Source: Streptosporangiaceae bacterium
GTDB lineage: Bacteria; Actinomycetota; Actinomycetes; Streptosporangiales; Streptosporangiaceae
Length of the DNA: 60,291 nucleotides
Direction of reading: 5' to 3'
Assembly (NCBI GenBank): GCA_019245115.1
Contig: JAFARZ010000222.1
Coordinates: 1-60,291 of the forward strand
This document shows positions 8,321-17,913 of this stretch, piece after piece. The notes under the pieces were generated by a model. The model worked only from the letters and a program-made list of their open reading frames with translations. It was not told the origin of the DNA and did not search any database. Each line of letters opens with the position of its first letter. The first letter of the stretch is position 1. The position numbers were made by a program, and so were the translations under genes.

Positions 8321-9594
8321 CGGGGACCGCCCGCGGGAACGCCGGTGAGCCAGGCGACGGGCTGGCCGGGCGCGGTGACGTCGTGTACCTGCCCGGAGCG
8401 CAGGTCGATCACCGTCCAGCCATGCTGCAGCCGGTCCGCATCGGTGAGGCCTTTCGGGTTTGTGGTCCCCGAGTAGATCAGCTGATGTCCATCCGGAGAC
8501 CACAGCAGCTGGTCGCACCCGAGGTCCTGATGCCCGCGCAGCGTGATCGTCCTCGTCGGCCCGCCCAGAGTCCAGATAGTCACGGCGGGCTCCTCCGGAT
8601 CCGTCCGGAAGTCCCGGCATGAGGCTATCTGGCGGCCGTCCGGCGACCACTGCCTGTGGTCGCCGATCCGCAGTGGCACCTGAGCCACGATCTCGCCGGT
8701 CCGGGTGACCACGACCGTTGCCTGTTCTGCCGCCAGGTAGTCCGCCGCCGTCTGGGGAGTGCCCACGATGACGGTCACCGCCAGCAAGCTACCGCCGGGG
8801 TTCGGAGCCGCGGACAGCTCGAGCGGCGTAGCCGTCGATATTCCCAGGATGCGTCGCAGGGCGGCGGCGGTGACAACGGTGTGCGGCGGCCGCCCCGGCT
8901 GCATGAGGTCGAGGGCTTGATCCCCGGTGGGGAGCGAGTTCTGGCACAGGGTTGTCGCCCGGGGATTGTCGGCCGGCGCTGGGGCCAGCACAGCCCCAGC
9001 GGACTGGGGGTCCCCGGCCGCGGACGTGACGTTGCCGAGCCTGCGGCCCGGGCCGCCAGCGGTGGGGATGAGGTCCGCGGACATGTACTGGCTGCTGTTG
9101 TCGCACACGACAACGTCCACGTACTTGCTGCCGTCCGCGAAGGAGAGCCCTGACCACGCGTAGAACTGAGTCTGGATGTTGATGCTCCCCGGCAGGGTGG
9201 TGATGGATGTGGGGCCGGCCGGCCCCATCGTCACCAGTTGCCCTTCCTCGTTCACCAGGTAGCGTCCGTCGCTGGACGCGACCGGGATGTCCCTGCCTTG
9301 CAGGGCACCGGCCTTGGTGAGCACCACCCGTCGGCTGCCGTCCGGGGCCGCTGTGCCCATCATGCCGCTGGGCTGCTGTTCAAACACCACCAGGCCATTA
9401 CTGTCAGTGAAACTGGCCGGTGTCCGCGATGATGACGACGACGGCCAGGTGAGCAGCACCGCCGCCACCACGGCCGCGGCGATCACGCTGCCGAGGGCGG
9501 GCCAACGCATGTTCTTCCAGGTGATACGCCTGGGAGGCTCTGGATCGAGTGCCGGGAACGGCCGGAGGCGCTCTTCCCCCGAGACCCCATTCAT
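8317..9594 (-). CDS. Membrane-anchored beta-propeller-like protein
   Basis: This 425-aa protein has a short cytoplasmic N-terminus, a single membrane helix at about residues 34-51 and a large predicted extracellular domain. Two WSPDGRQ/WSPDGHQ motifs near residues 315 and 365, and similar weaker units earlier, are the TolB/WD40-like PD repeats of a beta-propeller. It heads the operon with the FtsX permease and two ATPases (ATGA overlap), so it probably acts as an extracytoplasmic partner or sensor for that transporter. ATG 9594 is preferred; a GTG at 9621 would add nine residues. I do not recognise a named family. Confidence 0.75.
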   Translation of the reverse strand: MNGVSGEERLRPFPALDPEPPRRITWKNMRWPALGSVIAAAVVAAVLLTWPSSSSSRTPASFTDSNGLVVFEQQPSGMMGTAAPDGSRRVVLTKAGALQGRDIPVASSDGRYLVNEEGQLVTMGPAGPTSITTLPGSINIQTQFYAWSGLSFADGSKYVDVVVCDNSSQYMSADLIPTAGGPGRRLGNVTSAAGDPQSAGAVLAPAPADNPRATTLCQNSLPTGDQALDLMQPGRPPHTVVTAAALRRILGISTATPLELSAAPNPGGSLLAVTVIVGTPQTAADYLAAEQATVVVTRTGEIVAQVPLRIGDHRQWSPDGRQIASCRDFRTDPEEPAVTIWTLGGPTRTITLRGHQDLGCDQLLWSPDGHQLIYSGTTNPKGLTDADRLQHGWTVIDLRSGQVHDVTAPGQPVAWLTGVPAGGPR

Positions 9595-9651
9595 GCCCCT
9601 ATGATGCCGGAGCGAAGTCACGTTTTGAATAAAGCTTGGGCCAAATCCAAA

Positions 9652-12600
9652 TCACCCGCGGACGACGCTGACGCTACTGCCGGAATGGGTCTTCCGCACC
9701 CGCACCTGCGCCGGGATGCGCTGGCGGAGTTCGGACACGTGGCTGACGATGCCGACGCACCTGCCGCCTTCGCGAAGGCCGTCGAGCACGTTCATGACCT
9801 CCTCCAGCGTCTCCTCGTCCAGGCTGCCGAACCCCTCGTCGACGAACAGCGCCTCGATGCGGGCACCGCCCGCCTCCTCGGTCACCACATCGGCGAGCCC
9901 CAGCGCCAGCGCCAGGCTGGCCATGAACGTCTCGCCGCCGGACAACGTGCTGGTGTCCCGGTCCACGCCGGTCCACGCGTCGCAGGCGAGCAGGCCGAGA
10001 CCGGAACGCCCGCCGCCGCGCCGGCTGTCGGTATGCACCAGCGAATAACGGCCCGCCGTCATGCGCAGCAGCCGCTGGCTCGCGGCCTCGGCGACCTCCT
10101 CCAGACGCGCGGCGAGCACGAACGAGGACAGGGTCATCCGCAGCGTGTTAGCGCCCAGACCGGCGGCCAGGTCAGCGAGCTGACGGGCCTCGGCGGCGGC
10201 GACGGCGAGCGGTGCCACCGCATCGACGCGCGCCACCAGGTCAGGTACCAGGGCCGCGAGCTGTTCGGCCTTGCGCTGGGCCCGGGCTTGCGTCGCGACG
10301 GCCTCGTCGTGGGCCCGGCTGGCCAGCTCGGCGGCCTGGGTCGCGCCGGTCACGTCCGCGGGCGGATCGAGCGGCACGTCAAGGTCGGCGGACGCCAGCA
10401 GTCCGGCCACGGCCACGGCCGACGATTCGTGCTCGCGGACGGCGCGGTCGGCGGCCGCCCGCCAGGCGCTGTCCCGCTGCGCCGCCGTCGCGGCGGCCAC
10501 ATCCGGGAAACCGGCGTCGGCCGCGGCCCGTTCGGCCGCGTCCCGCGCCCGGGCGGCGTCCCGCGCCGCACGGGCCGCCGCCTCGGCCGCGTCCGCCGCG
10601 GAGGTCAGCGCGCCGGCCGCCGCGTTCACCGCGGCCAGCGCGGTGTCCAGATCGGGGAACCCGTCCAGATGAGCACGCAGCGCGTCGCGGTGCTGGGCGG
10701 CCCGGCGCCGCGCGCTCTGCGCCTTGTCCAGCTCGGCGGTGCGCTGCTGGGTCACCTCGGCCAGCCGCGTCTCCGCGTCCGCGATGGCCTGACCGAGCGA
10801 TTCGAACGCCGCCTGGAGATCGTCCAGCTTCTCGGCCGTGGCGGTGAGCTGGCTCGCCTCCTTGTACAGTTCGTGAGCCCGTGCCTCCAGATCGCGGTCG
10901 GTGCTGGTCCCGTCGGTGCCAGATTGGCCTGGGCCTCCGGCCACGGCGAACCCCGCCTCGGCGAGGCGGGCTGCCAGATCGCTGACCCGGGTCTGCGCCT
11001 CGGTCACCTTCTCGCCGATCGCCTCGGCGGCCCGCGCCGCCGCCTCAGCCCGCGCCGTCGCCGCCTCCTCCTGCTCACGGGTCACCCGCTCGCCGCGTAG
11101 CTCGCACAGCTCCGGGTGATCGAGCGAGCCGCATACCGGGCACGGCATGCCGTCGGCCAGGTCCGCCGCCAGCTCGGCGCGCATACCGTCGATGCGTGCC
11201 TCGCGCAGCCGCGACGCCTCCTCGCGCAGTCCGACCGCTTCCTCCCGCGCGGCCAGGTGCTCCTGCCGGTGCCGTCCCGCGTCCGTACGGGCCCGCACCA
11301 GGGCCGCCGCGTCGGCGGCCGCGCGGCGGTACCGCTCGTACGCCGTGCGCACCTCGGGTAGTTCCGCCGCGGCGGACTTGGCGGCATCCAGGGCGGCGCC
11401 GTGTCGTTCGCGGTCCCGGCGCCGCTTGTCGAGACCGGTCCGCAACGTCCCGGCCTCGGCGGCCAGGCTGGCGGCCGCCTCGTCCGCCGTCGCGGCCACC
11501 GCGTCTTCGGTGGCCGCCTGGTCCGCCAGCGAACGCAAGGCGTCAAGCTGGCCGGCCTGCTGCTGTCGCTGCTGCGCGGCATCCCGCAACCCAGCGGAAC
11601 CCGCGTCCCGCAACCCGGGATCGCCGACCTCGGCCCGGGCACGTTCCTCGGCGGTCCGCGCCTGCGCGAGCATCGTGGCCGCCTCGTCCGCCGCGGCCAG
11701 CACCGGGGCGACCTCGGCGGCGCGCTGGGCCGCGTCGAGCTCACCGCGCCGCTCGGCGATCCGCGGCTGCGCCTGCGCTAGTTCGTCATGCCGCCGCATC
11801 GCATCGAGCCGCCGACGCTGCCGGTCGGCGAGCCGCCTCGCCTCCTGTTGCCGCTCCAGCGCCGCATCAAGCGCCGTCCGGCATCCGGCGACCCGCGCCG
11901 CCGCGCGGTCCGCATCCGCCGCGGCGACTCCGGCCAGTTGCCCCGCCCAGCCGGGCGGGGCGGAGCCGTCCGGCATGGGGGCGCCGGCCGCTTCGGCGAC
12001 CCGGGCGACGAGCTGGCCGATCTCACCTTCGGCCTCGGCAACCTGGCGACCGGTGGTCACACGCCGCTCCGCCAGCCACTCCTCCACCGCGCGGAAGCGG
12101 TCGGTGCCGAATAGACGCTGTAGCAGCTTGCGCCGGCCCTCGGCATCGGCCTGCAGGAACTGGGCGAACTGCCCCTGGGGCAGGAGCACGACCTGGAAGA
12201 ACTGTTCGGCGGACATGCCCATGAGGTCGGCGATCTCCGCGTCCGCTTCCCCGGCCCGGGTGGACAGCGTGCGCCACTGCTGGTCACGACCGCCCGCAGC
12301 CGACGGCACCGCCTCCTCCACCAGGATGCGCGCCTGCTCGGTGGTGAAGCCGTCGCCGCGGCGCTTCGGTCGTACCTGCTCGGGTTTGCGGGTGATGCGC
12401 AGCCGCCGGCCGCCCAGGGTCGCTTCGAGCTCGACCTCGGTGGACAGCGCCGCCGCCGCGTGATCGGATCGCAGCCGGCGGGCCTTGCCACGTTCGCCGG
12501 GCACGCGGCCGTACAACGCGAACCCGATCGCGTCGAGCAGCGTCGTCTTGCCCGCGCCGGTTTCACCGTGCAGGAGGAACAGTCCCGAGGCGGCCAGGTC

Positions 12601-12669
12601 GTCGAAGTCCACCTCGACCGACCCGCCGAAGGCGCCGAACGCCGTCACCCGCAACCGGTGCGGCCGCAT
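9652..12669 (-). CDS. sbcC: Exonuclease subunit SbcC
   Basis: This is a Rad50-type SMC ATPase of 1005 aa that works with SbcD to cleave hairpins and blocked DNA ends. The N-terminal lobe has Walker A GETGAGKT at 35-42, and the Q-loop is FFQVVLLPQGQFAQF near 160-175. Two long Ala/Arg/Glu-rich coiled-coil arms flank a zinc hook CPVC near residue 511. The C-terminal lobe has signature LSGGE near 909 and Walker B ALFVDEG near 940. The length is normal for actinobacterial SbcC. ATG 12669 overlaps the sbcD stop as TGATG. The coiled coil carries the word TTGGCCTGGGCCTCCGGCC (about 10924-10942), shared with the tandem repeat at 22759-22818. Confidence 0.95.
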   Translation of the reverse strand: MRPHRLRVTAFGAFGGSVEVDFDDLAASGLFLLHGETGAGKTTLLDAIGFALYGRVPGERGKARRLRSDHAAAALSTEVELEATLGGRRLRITRKPEQVRPKRRGDGFTTEQARILVEEAVPSAAGGRDQQWRTLSTRAGEADAEIADLMGMSAEQFFQVVLLPQGQFAQFLQADAEGRRKLLQRLFGTDRFRAVEEWLAERRVTTGRQVAEAEGEIGQLVARVAEAAGAPMPDGSAPPGWAGQLAGVAAADADRAAARVAGCRTALDAALERQQEARRLADRQRRRLDAMRRHDELAQAQPRIAERRGELDAAQRAAEVAPVLAAADEAATMLAQARTAEERARAEVGDPGLRDAGSAGLRDAAQQRQQQAGQLDALRSLADQAATEDAVAATADEAAASLAAEAGTLRTGLDKRRRDRERHGAALDAAKSAAAELPEVRTAYERYRRAAADAAALVRARTDAGRHRQEHLAAREEAVGLREEASRLREARIDGMRAELAADLADGMPCPVCGSLDHPELCELRGERVTREQEEAATARAEAAARAAEAIGEKVTEAQTRVSDLAARLAEAGFAVAGGPGQSGTDGTSTDRDLEARAHELYKEASQLTATAEKLDDLQAAFESLGQAIADAETRLAEVTQQRTAELDKAQSARRRAAQHRDALRAHLDGFPDLDTALAAVNAAAGALTSAADAAEAAARAARDAARARDAAERAAADAGFPDVAAATAAQRDSAWRAAADRAVREHESSAVAVAGLLASADLDVPLDPPADVTGATQAAELASRAHDEAVATQARAQRKAEQLAALVPDLVARVDAVAPLAVAAAEARQLADLAAGLGANTLRMTLSSFVLAARLEEVAEAASQRLLRMTAGRYSLVHTDSRRGGGRSGLGLLACDAWTGVDRDTSTLSGGETFMASLALALGLADVVTEEAGGARIEALFVDEGFGSLDEETLEEVMNVLDGLREGGRCVGIVSHVSELRQRIPAQVRVRKTHSGSSVSVVRG

Positions 12670-13820
12670 CAGCAGTCCTCGTCCGCGCGGCCGCCGGCCG
12701 CCGCGAAGGCGGATCGGAGCAGGGCACGCTCCCCCTCCGTCACCGGGGCGTTGCGCACATGCCGGACGAACTCCTCCGCGACGGCCAGGTCGTCGCGGCC
12801 GGCCACCCGGGCCCGGTAACCGAGGCCGTCCGGGGCCGCGCCGGACGGCTCGTACGCCAGCACGAGGATGTGCGGGAAGCGCGTCCGCAACGCGTCCATC
12901 GCCCCCTCGGGCCGGACCGGATCGGTCAGCACAACCGAGACGAAGTCATTCTCGTATCGCGCATACGCCGGTGAGGTGAGCAGGTCAGGGAGGGTGCCAG
13001 AGACGACGTTCAGTTGCTTGAAAACTGGCGCCGGGATCAGCTCCGCCCGCACATGGCCAGCGGCGTCAAGTTCCACCAGCCAGCTGCCCTTGCGGTGTCC
13101 GGACTCGGAGAAGGAGTACGGCAGCGGGGAGCCGCTGTACCGGATGTTCTCGGCGAGCTCCTGGCGGCCGTGCAGGTGCCCGAGCGCCACGTAGCTGAAC
13201 CCGTCGAACAGCGTCGACGGGACCAGGCCCGCCCCGCCCAGCGAGATGTCGCGCTCGGATTCGCACACCGATCCGCCGGTCACCCAGCTGTGCGACACGA
13301 CCACCGTACGGCCCACCTCGCGGCGCCGCGCGTCGCTGTTTATGGCGTTCACCGCGTGGGTGAGAACACCGGCATGGCCGCCACTGGCGACGTCCGGCAG
13401 CTCGTTGCGGACCGCGGCCGGCTCCAGGTACGGGATGCCGTACACGGCCACCGGTCCATGCCGGTCCGACAGCAGGATCGGCGTCGCGGCATCGGCCGGC
13501 CTGGTCCGCAGGTGCACGCCGGCCACGTCGAACAGCTTGCCGCCGAAGCCGAGCCGCCGGGCCGAGTCATGGTTGCCGCTGATCAGTACCACGCGCGCGC
13601 CGGTGTCCCGCAGCCGCAGCAGCGCGTCCTCGCACAACTGGACCGCGTCGACCGGCGGTATGGCGCGGTCGTAGATGTCGCCGGCGACCAGCACCGCGTC
13701 GACCTGCTCCGCGCGGGCCACCGAGACCAGGTGGTCGAGGAACATCTCCTGCGCCGCGCGGAGATCAGCGCGGTGCAAGGTCCTCCCGAGGTGCCAGTCA
13801 GAGGTGTGCAGCAATCGCAT
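12669..13820 (-). CDS. sbcD: Exonuclease subunit SbcD
   Basis: This is an Mre11-type phosphoesterase of 383 aa. The metallophosphatase motifs are in order: DWHLGR (residues 8-13), GDIYDR near 47-52, GNHD near 81-84, VSHSW near 175 and GHLHGR near 215-220. The C-terminal part is the capping domain. Together with SbcC it forms the SMC-nuclease complex for DNA ends, hairpins and stalled forks. ATG 13820 is chosen because it begins the canonical MRLLHTSDWH; 27 upstream codons are open but unlike the family. A TAGGGT -10-like hexamer ends eight bases before the ATG and there is no strong ribosome-binding site, so the transcript may be leaderless. The gene diverges from the PBP gene with 72 bp between. 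Confidence 0.95.
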   Translation of the reverse strand: MRLLHTSDWHLGRTLHRADLRAAQEMFLDHLVSVARAEQVDAVLVAGDIYDRAIPPVDAVQLCEDALLRLRDTGARVVLISGNHDSARRLGFGGKLFDVAGVHLRTRPADAATPILLSDRHGPVAVYGIPYLEPAAVRNELPDVASGGHAGVLTHAVNAINSDARRREVGRTVVVSHSWVTGGSVCESERDISLGGAGLVPSTLFDGFSYVALGHLHGRQELAENIRYSGSPLPYSFSESGHRKGSWLVELDAAGHVRAELIPAPVFKQLNVVSGTLPDLLTSPAYARYENDFVSVVLTDPVRPEGAMDALRTRFPHILVLAYEPSGAAPDGLGYRARVAGRDDLAVAEEFVRHVRNAPVTEGERALLRSAFAAAGGRADEDC

Positions 13821-13892
13821 GGCTCGGCACCCTAGCGGAGACCACTGACATTCGCCGGATACCACGCGGCAACACGGCATACTCTTCTCGGC

Positions 13893-15431
13893 ATGAGACA
13901 TCGGGGACGCATGGTGCTCCTAGTTGCCATAGCGGTCACCACTTCGCTACTCGGTGCGGCGTGCAGCAGCCCGCCACCGCCTCCTCCGCCAGGTCCGCAA
14001 GGCAACGCGGCGGCTTTCCTGAGCGCCTGGGCCAGGCAGGACTGGCCGGCCATGCGCGCGCTGACCGTCGCTCCCCCGGCCGACTTCGCCGCCGTGAACC
14101 AGAACGCGTTCACCGCCATGTCGGTTCGTCAGGCCACGTTCACCGCCGGAAAACTAAAGGTCAAAGGAACCGCGGCCAGCGAGCCGGTGACCGAGCGGCT
14201 GGCGCTGGCTGGCCTGGGCAGCATAACCGTACCCACCGCGCTTCATCTAACCCAGCAAACGAACGGGCGGTGGCTCGTCGACTGGGAACCAGCTACGATC
14301 ATCCCCCAGCTCAAGCCCGGCGACCACGTGAAAGTCCGCCTGGTGTGGCCGGCCCGCGCACCGGTGCTCGCCGCCGACGGCACGCCGCTGGCCCCGCTCG
14401 CGCGGACGGTCGCCGCCGACCTCGAGGTGGCGCAGGAACGCCGGCTGGCCGGCACACCGAGGGCCGACATCACGGTGGTCGACGGCGCGGGCCACCGGGT
14501 CGCGACCGTCGCCACGGTGGCGTCGCATCCCGGCAAGGCGGTGCGGACGACGATCGACCCAGCCATCCAGAATGCCGCCGAGGCGGCGATGGCCAGCGAG
14601 AAGAAGAGCGCGGCCCTGATCGCGGTCAACGCGCGGACCGGCGCGGTGCTGGCCGCCGTGTCCGCCAACGCGGGCGGGTTCGACCAGGCCATCGACGGCG
14701 GGTTCCCGCCCGGCTCGACGTTCAAGATCCTCGACTCCACCGCGCTGATCGAGCACGGGCTGACGCCGGCGTCCACGGCCAGCTGCCCCAAGACGATCAC
14801 CGAAGACGGCGAGGTGTTCCACAACGCCGAGGGCGACGGCCCGGTCAGCACCCTGCTCCAGGCGTTCACCGAGTCGTGCAACACCGCCTTCATCGGGCTG
14901 GTGTCCAGCCAGCTCACCGCGTCCGACGTCCACGCCGTCGGCGCGCTCTACCGGCTGGGCAAGACCATGCACATCGGCGTGACCGCGTTCAGCGGTTCGG
15001 TGCCGGAGCCGGTCGACGGCGCGGATCTGGCCGCCACGTCGATCGGCCAGGGGCGGGTGCTGGTCTCGCCGCTCGACATGGCGATGGTCGCGGCCGCCGT
15101 GGACACCGGCACCGTGCGATCGCCTCGCCTGGTCATCGGGGACGGCAGCGCATCGGCCACCCGGCTGCCCGCCGGCGTGGTGTCCGGCCTGCACACGATG
15201 ATGGCCTCGGTCGTCGCCAGCGGCACGGCGGCGGGCACCGGCCTGCCGGCCGGGACCTACGCCAAGACCGGCACGGCGCAGTTCGGCACCACCAAGCCAC
15301 TCAAGCTCGACGCCTGGCTGGTCGGCTTCCGCGGGGACATCGCGTTCGCCGCGCTCGTGGTGGATTCCCCGGGTGACGGCGGTCCCACCTGCGGCCCCAT
15401 CGTCGCGAGATTTCTTTCCGCAGCCGCGTGA
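13893..15431 (+). CDS. Lipoprotein penicillin-binding protein (class B transpeptidase)
   Basis: This is a 512-aa cell-wall transpeptidase. The signal peptide has a lipobox (LLGAAC, Cys24) followed by a Pro-rich run. A MecA-N/NTF2-like domain occupies about residues 36-135, then a short remnant of the PBP dimerisation region. The transpeptidase domain carries SxxK (Ser275-Lys278, STFK), SxN (Ser328-Asn330, SCN) and KTG (458-460). All catalytic motifs are intact. MecA-N-bearing PBPs in actinobacteria (PbpA/PbpB relatives) act in septal or polar peptidoglycan synthesis and can show low beta-lactam affinity; neither is demonstrable here. TACTCT lies seven bases before the ATG with no ribosome-binding site, so leaderless translation is plausible. 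Confidence 0.9.
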   Translation: MRHRGRMVLLVAIAVTTSLLGAACSSPPPPPPPGPQGNAAAFLSAWARQDWPAMRALTVAPPADFAAVNQNAFTAMSVRQATFTAGKLKVKGTAASEPVTERLALAGLGSITVPTALHLTQQTNGRWLVDWEPATIIPQLKPGDHVKVRLVWPARAPVLAADGTPLAPLARTVAADLEVAQERRLAGTPRADITVVDGAGHRVATVATVASHPGKAVRTTIDPAIQNAAEAAMASEKKSAALIAVNARTGAVLAAVSANAGGFDQAIDGGFPPGSTFKILDSTALIEHGLTPASTASCPKTITEDGEVFHNAEGDGPVSTLLQAFTESCNTAFIGLVSSQLTASDVHAVGALYRLGKTMHIGVTAFSGSVPEPVDGADLAATSIGQGRVLVSPLDMAMVAAAVDTGTVRSPRLVIGDGSASATRLPAGVVSGLHTMMASVVASGTAAGTGLPAGTYAKTGTAQFGTTKPLKLDAWLVGFRGDIAFAALVVDSPGDGGPTCGPIVARFLSAAA

Positions 15432-15453
15432 CCCAGCGGCATAACATCGGAAC

Positions 15454-16914
15454 ATGCAGTCCCATCATCGGCGCATACCGGCCTGCGGGATGATCGCCGC
15501 AGCGCTGCTGGCCGCCACGCTGCTCGCGGGCTGCGGCGGCTCCAGTAGCGGCGTGGCCGGCGTGACCGCTCAAGCCACAGTCACGATCAGCTCTGCCACG
15601 CAGCATCAGCGGATCGCCGGGTTTGGTGTGTCTGAGGGGTTCGGGCAGGCCAAGGCGCTGATGAGCGCGCCGGCCCCGGTCCAGCAGCAGGTGCTGAGCT
15701 TGCTCTACAGCCCGGCGCGCGGGGCGGGACTGACGATCCTGCGCAACGAGATCAGCGCCGACGCGGGGTTCACGATTGAGCCGAAGGCGCCGGGTAGCCC
15801 CGCCGGCAAGCCGTCGTATCTGACACTCGCCGAGATCGGCCAGGATCAAGGGCAGCTGTGGTTCGCGAAGCAGATCAAGAACGACTACGGCGTCAGCGAC
15901 GTGTTCGCTGACGCCTGGAGCGCCCCCGCGTTCATGAAGACCAACGACTCGGCAATCAACGGCGGCACACTGTGCGGCGTCCCGGGCGCGAGCTGCAAGA
16001 GCGGCGACTGGCGCCGGGCCTACGCCAGCTATCTCGTGCGGTACGCGAAGGATTACGCCGCGGCGGGCATCCAGCTCAGCTACGTGGGCCCGGAGAACGA
16101 GACGACGATCGCGCCGCCCCAGGACAGCATGATCATGAGCCCGGCGCAGACGGCCAACTTCATGGGGATCCTCGGCGCGACGCTCGCGCGGTCCGGGCTT
16201 GCGGCGCGCGCGGAGTGCTGCGCCAGCATCGACTGGACCTACGCGCAGCAGTTCGCGGCCGCGATCGAGACCGATAAGGCAGCGAACAGGGCTACAGCGC
16301 TGTTCACCAGCCACGGCTACTTCGTCCCGCTCGACTCGCCGCTGAAGGGCTGGAGCAAACCGGTCTGGGAGACCGAGTGGGCGCCGTTCGGCACCGAGCC
16401 ATGGGACCCAGCCTGGGACGACGGCTCACCGTCGTCGGGATTCACCTGGGCACAGAACATCTACACCGGCCTGACAGCGGCGAACCTGGGCGCGTTCCTC
16501 TACCTGTGGGGCGCGAACACGAGCACGACCACCATCACCGGCCCCAACACGGGACTGGTCGACGTCCAGGGCAACACGGTCGCGACCTCCGGCCGGCTGT
16601 GGGCGTTCGCGAGTTACAGCCGGTTCATCCGCCCGGGCGCGGTGCGCATCGGCACGACGACGAGCGACGCGGGCCTCGAGGTGACTGCGTTCCGCAACAG
16701 CGACGGCGCGATCGCGGTGATCGTCCTGAACAGCGCACACAGCCGCCAGGTCGTGACAGTCTCGCTGCGCGGGCTCGGCGGAGCGCATGTCACGCCGTAC
16801 CTGACCGACACAAGCCACCAGCTCTCCGCACAGCCCCCGATCACGGTGCGGAACAGCGCGTTCACCGCGACCCTGCCGCCGCGGTCGCTCGTCGCCTACG
16901 ACATCCGATCATGA
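15454..16914 (+). CDS. GH30-family glycoside hydrolase, lipoprotein
   Basis: This is a 486-aa secreted enzyme with lipobox LLAGC (Cys27). The catalytic domain resembles glycoside hydrolase family 30 (glucosylceramidase / endo-beta-1,6-glucanase / xylanase clan). It opens with the typical QRIAGFGVSEGFG near residues 49-61. The acid/base is probably Glu216 in GPENE and the nucleophile Glu306 or Glu308 in WETEW. A beta-sandwich C-terminus follows from about residue 390. It probably attacks beta-linked glucans, xylans or glycolipids outside the cell; the substrate is unknown. It follows the PBP gene by 22 bp on the same strand. Its 3' end overlaps the convergent deaminase gene by 19 bp. Confidence 0.85.
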   Translation: MQSHHRRIPACGMIAAALLAATLLAGCGGSSSGVAGVTAQATVTISSATQHQRIAGFGVSEGFGQAKALMSAPAPVQQQVLSLLYSPARGAGLTILRNEISADAGFTIEPKAPGSPAGKPSYLTLAEIGQDQGQLWFAKQIKNDYGVSDVFADAWSAPAFMKTNDSAINGGTLCGVPGASCKSGDWRRAYASYLVRYAKDYAAAGIQLSYVGPENETTIAPPQDSMIMSPAQTANFMGILGATLARSGLAARAECCASIDWTYAQQFAAAIETDKAANRATALFTSHGYFVPLDSPLKGWSKPVWETEWAPFGTEPWDPAWDDGSPSSGFTWAQNIYTGLTAANLGAFLYLWGANTSTTTITGPNTGLVDVQGNTVATSGRLWAFASYSRFIRPGAVRIGTTTSDAGLEVTAFRNSDGAIAVIVLNSAHSRQVVTVSLRGLGGAHVTPYLTDTSHQLSAQPPITVRNSAFTATLPPRSLVAYDIRS

Positions 16915-17897
16915 CCGTCACGCCCGGTGAGCCAGGCGTCGACCTCGGCCTTCCACTTCTGCTTGTCGAGGTCGGGGGCGAAGCTCGCGGCGAATGAGTT
17001 CCGCGCCAGTCCGGCCAGGGTTTCATCGGGCAGTCCGAACTCCTCGCGAACCGCGGCGAAGTTGTCGTCCACATAGCCGCAGAAGTACGCCGGGTCATCG
17101 CTGTTGACCGTCACCATGAGCCCCGCGTCCAGCATGGCCGGCAGCATGTGCGCACGCATCGTCGGCACGACTCGCAAGGCGACGTTGGACAGCGGGCATA
17201 CGGTCAGCGGCACCCGTTCGTCGCGCAGCCGGGCGACCAGGGACGGATCCTCCATCGACCGGACCCCGTGGTCGATGCGCTCCGCGCCGAGCACGTCGAG
17301 CGCCTCGGTCACGTAGTCCGGCGGCCCCTCCTCGGCGGCGTGGGCGACCAGCCGCAGCCCTTCGGCCGCGGCGCGGCGGTAGACGTCTCGGAACAGGGCC
17401 GGCGGATATCCGATCTCGGTCGAGTCGAGCCCGACGCCGATGAACTTCTCCCGGAACGGGAGCGCGGCTTCCAGCGTATCCATGGCCGCGTCCGGACCGA
17501 GGTCGCGCAGGAAGCACATGACCAGGTCAGCGGAGATGCCGGTATCGTCGTCGGCCAGCGCGGCGGACAGGCCGGTGAACACCGCCTCGATCGGCACCCC
17601 GGCGCCGGTGTGTGACTGCGGGTCGAAGAAGATCTCCGCCCGCCGTACCCCGGCGGCCTTGGCCCGCGTCAGGTACGCGCTGGCCAGGTCGTAGAAGTCC
17701 TGTTCGGTGCGCAGCACCCGCATGCTCTCGTAGTACAGGTCAAGGAACGACCGCAGGCTGGCGAAGCGGTACCGGGCCCGGAGTTCACCGAGATCTGTGG
17801 TGGGCAGCGGCACGCCGTTGCGGGCTGCCAGCGTCACGAGCAGTTCCGGCTCGAGCGTGCCCTCGATATGAAGATGAAGTTCGGCAACCGGCAGCAT
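16896..17897 (-). CDS. Adenosine/adenine deaminase family protein
   Basis: This is a purine deaminase (amidohydrolase superfamily) of 333 aa. The metal ligands are His8 and His10 (HLH), His186 and Asp267 (NSDDP), and the catalytic pair is Glu189/His210. The early IEGTLEPELL motif resembles adenine deaminases of the Aah1 type as much as true adenosine deaminases, so the substrate (adenine or adenosine) is open. All catalytic residues are present and the length is normal. It lies 16 bp behind a GH5 hydrolase gene on the same strand, which itself follows an ABC ATPase, an odd combination with no obvious common pathway. Confidence 0.88.
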   Translation of the reverse strand: MLPVAELHLHIEGTLEPELLVTLAARNGVPLPTTDLGELRARYRFASLRSFLDLYYESMRVLRTEQDFYDLASAYLTRAKAAGVRRAEIFFDPQSHTGAGVPIEAVFTGLSAALADDDTGISADLVMCFLRDLGPDAAMDTLEAALPFREKFIGVGLDSTEIGYPPALFRDVYRRAAAEGLRLVAHAAEEGPPDYVTEALDVLGAERIDHGVRSMEDPSLVARLRDERVPLTVCPLSNVALRVVPTMRAHMLPAMLDAGLMVTVNSDDPAYFCGYVDDNFAAVREEFGLPDETLAGLARNSFAASFAPDLDKQKWKAEVDAWLTGRDGHDRMS

Positions 17898-17913
17898 CCA
17901 GTGATTCTGCCAC

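Noticed and set aside
8321..8650. 110-codon extension of the FtsX permease
   Set aside because: Overlaps the propeller gene out of frame; the signal anchor starts at ATG 8320.
9601..11100. Plus-strand frames opposite sbcC
   Set aside because: Antisense shadows of an unambiguous SbcC.
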